Assembly: GCA_032358165.1 (NCBI GenBank)
Contig: JAALGY010000028.1
Span: forward strand, 806,001-870,000
Source of the DNA: Diplosphaera chodatii
Taxonomy: Eukaryota > Chlorophyta > Trebouxiophyceae > Prasiolales > Stichococcaceae
Length of the DNA: 64,000 nucleotides
Direction of reading: 5' to 3'
In this document: positions 60,754 to 64,000 of the stretch, in pieces
Numbering within the stretch: the first letter of the stretch is position 1
Layout of the letters: each line of letters opens with the position of its first letter
Program-made: the position numbers and the translations under genes
Notes under the pieces: generated by a model
What the model was told of the DNA's origin: nothing
Databases searched by the model: none
The model's input: the letters and a program-made list of their open reading frames with translations, nothing else

Positions 60754-62169
60754 ATGGCAACTTGCTTAGCGCTGCGGCATCCCACCGCCGCAGGCGCAGG
60801 ATCACAGTCGCACCGCGCGTCTAGCTGTTACATCTCTAACAGAAAGCCCTTCAGCGGTCACGTCGGCTTCAAACGACGGCTTCAGACCGTCAGCATGGCC
60901 CGCACGGAGAGCCAGCAGTCTGAGATCGGCACGCCTGCGGTGGACTTCCAGGCATGCCGGTTGCAGCAGATTGCAGAGCTGAGGTGCCGGTCATCAGGCA
61001 CATCAGGATCATGTGATCACGAGATGACTGTGCTGACGATACCGTTCGGGTGGTCCATGCAGCTGCCGGACACAGCCAACGGGCAGCAGGGCACGTCACT
61101 CAATGACGTCGCGGCGGGGTCGAAGGCGCTGCTGGTGCTGTGGATCTGCAACCACTGCCCCTTCGTCCTAGCGATCATCGGTGCGGCGGCCCAGTTTCAG
61201 GGAGAGGTTTCATGTGTGTGCTGTTGAAAGGTTCATATTGCAAGCCTCAGGCTGGTCTCAACAGCATGTCCCAATTGCCCTGCAGACCAGCTTGTGGATG
61301 TTGCCAAGGAGTACAAAGGGCAAGGGCTCGCCACGGTGGCCATCTCAGCCAACAGTGTCAAGACACACCCGCAGGTGGCGAAGCACGTCTTTCGTGCAGC
61401 ACACTACTGGCATGGATGGCTGATAGCAGCAGGCGCCTGACACAGCAGGGTAATGCGGATGCAGGACGGGCCACACAAGATGGCTGAGTTCGCCAAAGAC
61501 AGGGGTCTCACCTTCCCGTACCTGTATGACGAAAGCCAGGATGTGGCCAGGTGGCTGCTGTCGACTTTAGATATGCCCCTGGTTTGCATCCAAACCAGCC
61601 TCACCATTGGCGTCATCATTGCACGTCGGTTGTGAGTCTGTCTGGTGACAATCCAGGGCATACGGCGCAGTGTGCACGCCAGACATCTTCCTCTACGATG
61701 CTGGGCGCAAGCTCGCCTACCGTGGACAATTTGACGACAGCCGGCCTAGCAACGGCAAGCCTGTCACAGGTGACTATCGTGTGATGGGACCATCAAGGAT
61801 ACAGTTTGGTCGTTCCTCGAGTGAGTGTGGTTGACATCTCAAAGTCTACCACAACCTAGGACCATCCTGCAGCATGAGGTAATCTGCTTGCAAGCAGGTG
61901 CGGACCTCAGGAGTGCCGTCGAGGCAGTGCTGGCTGGGCGGCCAGTCACAAAGCAGACGCCGTCCATCGGTTGCAGGCAAGTGCACACCTTCCGGTCCCA
62001 CATTGCGTCTTGCACTGCAAACCTCAGCTGCAATGGAGCTTTAGATCAGGCTGTACAGGACACTTTTGTGTGGATGATGACCTTCAGCTGCTTTGTTCTC
62101 CGGCGCAGCATCAAATGGCACCCAGAGACCAGTGGTGGGCGTGAGGATCCGAGCTTGGTACCGGAGTAG
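60754..62169 (+). CDS. Plastid thioredoxin-fold (AhpC/TSA-like) protein
   Basis: A member of the bacterial and cyanobacterial 'thioredoxin family protein' group, about 190 mature residues, with a likely plastid transit peptide (MATCLALRHPTAAGAGSQSH, basic, Ser-rich). The fold is spread over seven or eight exons: IGTPAVDFQ, LPDTANGQQGTSLNDVAAGS, KALLVLWICNHCPFV with the CxxC redox pair, DQLVDVAKEYKGQGLATVAI, SANSVKTHPQ, KMAEFAKDRGLTFPYLYDES, AYGAVCTPDIFLYDAGRKLA, YRGQFDDSRPSNGKPVTG, ADLRSAVEAVLAGRP and PSIGCSIKWHPE. The conserved end (PSIGC-x-IKW) is rebuilt only if the last intron uses a GC donor (AG|gcaagt). The first intron also looks GC-AG. It is probably a thiol-disulfide reductase or peroxidase-like enzyme in the stroma; the partner is unknown. 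Confidence 0.9.
60952..61062 (+). other. GC-AG intron in the thioredoxin-fold gene
   Basis: GACTTCCAG is followed by gcatgc and catgcag precedes CTGCCGGACACA, giving PAVDFQ-LPDTANG, the expected family sequence in phase 0. Confidence 0.68.
61977..62108 (+). other. GC-AG intron with perfect donor consensus
   Basis: GGTTGCAG is followed by gcaagt, the optimal GC donor. The acceptor ggcgcag adds C, giving PSIGC-S-IKWHPE, the conserved family C-terminus. No GT donor restores it. Confidence 0.85.
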
Positions 62170-62881
62170 CGATTTGCCAACCTCTGTCCTCAATCAAGCA
62201 CAAACTGTGATTCAAGCGGAGAAGTCTGCGGTGTGAAGCTGCTGCTGCCCTGGTGCATAGACTTGCTCTCTTCACCACCTGGGGTGAGGTAGACGACAAG
62301 CATAGCCCTGACAACAGCCCGCCTGGCACGGTACAGAAAATAGCAATGGCTACCGTTTTATAGGTCCCTTTCCTCATGCCCTCTCATCGATACTGCACGA
62401 ACATACTGGCCCAATGTTCCCCACACTGCAGACTGTGCTACACGTGGCCATGCCACCCTCGTGGCTCAGAAGGCAGTGCGGTGCGTATCATCCCGGCACC
62501 TTGTCGTTTGTCCTGGCGGCTGTGCTCGCCCACCTGCATTGCAGAGTCATGCAGCAGCGTTTCCACCGGCAGCCGGCTTCAGGCTCAGGTTGCACAGTGG
62601 AGTGAGGTGCTGACTTGCATGCCACTCTCAGCGCAGATCGTTGGTCCATGTAGTTGCCCGCCTCCGACCGCATGTCACCTTGCACTCAGGCGCCCGTCTA
62701 CTGCCCAGCCTGGCCCTCTTCCTCCATCAGCATCCTGTAGCTGCAGAACAGGTAGATCCACGGGTCAGTTGTTTACCTGGGGGCCTACAAACTTGCTGGA
62801 CCCAGTATGTAACACAGACCAAAATGTCACACAAGGCGATGCAGAGAGAAGGAGCAAGCAAGCACTGGATGTGGGCACATA
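62170..62881. other. Convergent 3' region, possible last exon of the edge gene
   Basis: It lies between the thioredoxin-fold stop and the supported exons of the minus-strand edge gene. A minus-strand exon near 62695-62765 (candidate end YRMLMEEEGQAGQ) may be its last exon, but the splice phase is unresolved. Confidence 0.35.
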
Positions 62882-64000
62882 CTTGACGGCCTGCTCGCGC
62901 AGCGCACGGCGCCGCTGCATGGAGTCGTGGTTGTAGGGCGTGTCCATGGCCCGCACAGTGGTCATGCCTGCCACGCTGCCGGCGACGTCGTCCTCTCTCT
63001 CCCCGTCACCGGTTCCGTTGCCCCCCGCAGCAGCCAGCATCGCAATCTGGCGAGGCGTCATGCCCTGCAGAATAGGTCCGTCAGGTGGTCTACGCGTTGC
63101 ACCCCAAGTCGACGAGACGTGCGATCCCAGACGCAAGCACAGTACTCAGCCACACATTGCGAGCTATGGGCCATGCAGGAGGTGGTCTAGCCGAAGCCAG
63201 CCACTTCACGAGTAGCACACAAAGTCAGGCGCTTGCCGGGATGGTGTTCAGGTCGAGGTCGGTGCGGTTGCCATTGTTGACAACGTAGATGGAGGAGGGC
63301 CAAACGAACTCCAGGTTGGGGCTCTCGTCATCGAAGGACTTGCCCCTGCAGCACGAACAACCAGTGCAACCACTGTCAATTCAGGAGCATGGTGATGCTT
63401 GTATGTGAGTTGCAGCTGTGCCACGTCGAGCTTGACTCACCAGTTGTGGATCTGCACGCCGGTGACCACCGCGTAGTCAGCCTTCTGTGGGTCCACGGTC
63501 TTGGAGATGAGGAACTCGAGGTCGTCCGTGATCGTGCGCTCCGCCACCTGCGCCGCAGATGACTGAAGCATGTCACGCTGTCAACACGGTCGCTGGACAC
63601 CAGGATGGCATACACCACTGAAGTCTGCAGATTGCACTTTGACTGGCTCCCATGCACGTCACAGCAGGCAGAGCATCTACAGTGCCCGACACAACACCCG
63701 TGCGCTACAAACTTCAAGGGATACACTCCAGCACTGTCACTAGGTGGAAACAGTAGGCCATTGGTGTGCGCCCAGCACCAGGCACAGCTGTGCCCGGTGG
63801 ACCATGGTGCAGGTGCCTTCTTCCGTAAGCGCGGCTGAAGGCGTCGACGCTTCATCACGTGTTGCATGCAGGGCCTCAAGAACTACTCACGCACCTTGGT
63901 CATCATCACGAGGTCCAGGTCCTTGACATCCTCCTCGCCAAAGCCCTCGTCGCGGATGCGCCGCGCCAGCCGCTGCTTCAGGATGGAGTACTCCGGGTCC
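62882..64000 (-). CDS. Unidentified protein, partial at the window edge
   Basis: The 5' part lies outside the window. Four exons are clear: DPEYSILKQRLARRIRDEGF then GEEDVKDLDLVMMTK; VAERTITDDLEFLISKTVDP then QKADYAVVTGVQIHNW; GKSFDDESPNLEFVWPSSIY then VVNNGNRTDLDLNTIP; and GMTPRQIAMLAAAGGNGTGD leading to MQRRRALREQAVK. All have GT-AG boundaries and high coding character. The protein is charged, with no membrane segment in the visible part. I do not recognise the family, and the C-terminus after 62882 is unresolved. Confidence 0.65.

Overview
This window is intron-dense, GC-rich nuclear DNA of a chlorophyte green alga, most likely trebouxiophyte-like. The gene content points to a plant-lineage phototroph: a thylakoid TROL rhodanese, a TEY-class plant MAP kinase, a single-AP2-domain transcription factor, an EMB514/DCL-domain protein, an OTU protease carrying a SEC-C motif, and an RRP6L3/EXD2-type exonuclease. 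Exons are short, introns mostly 100-300 nt, acceptors are mostly (T)GCAG, and UGUAA-type poly(A) signals follow several stops. There is no bacterial operon structure, CRISPR array, rRNA or tRNA that I can support.

Layout: 0.6-8.4 kb (-) holds a SPATA20/YyaL-type DUF255 protein and NudC. 8.8-10.3 kb (+) is an EMB514-like protein with an RGG tail. 11.4-17.9 kb (-) holds a KCTD-type BTB protein and the WD40 protein DRS1/ASA1. 18.1-23.5 kb (+) holds an OTU/SEC-C deubiquitinase and SWC2 (SWR1 complex). 23.7-25.6 kb (-) is TSR3 (18S rRNA modification). 26.0-33.1 kb (+) holds a USP-family deubiquitinase and an AP2 factor. 34.0-37.4 kb (-) is TROL. 37.8-39.8 kb (+) is a YeeZ-like Rossmann protein. 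39.9-40.9 kb (-) is the AP-2 sigma adaptin. 41.6-44.5 kb (+) is a MAP kinase. 44.9-54.6 kb (-) holds two large Ala-rich helical proteins of unknown function. 55.6-60.4 kb (-) is the RRP6L3/EXD2-like nuclease. 60.8-62.2 kb (+) is a plastid thioredoxin-fold protein. 62.9-64.0 kb (-) is a gene cut by the window edge.

Genes often sit in divergent pairs with short shared upstream regions (163 bp at DRS1/OTU) and in convergent pairs with short 3' gaps. Most encode housekeeping functions (ubiquitin, chromatin, ribosome maturation, RNA decay, vesicle traffic, redox), and I see no single pathway linking them.

The most interesting signals are an unusually high number of GC-AG introns (eleven candidates across eight genes, each the only splice I found that keeps the frame, apart from one with a GT alternative), a TROL protein whose C-terminal tail is LEA-like instead of a recognisable FNR-docking motif, a probable one-base frameshift in the OTU/SEC-C gene, and a 19-nt micro-exon inside the AP2 domain.

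Gene models here were spliced by eye. Exon boundaries are most reliable where protein-family conservation fixes the frame and are approximate elsewhere, particularly at the 5' ends of the AP2, KCTD and two unassigned genes.
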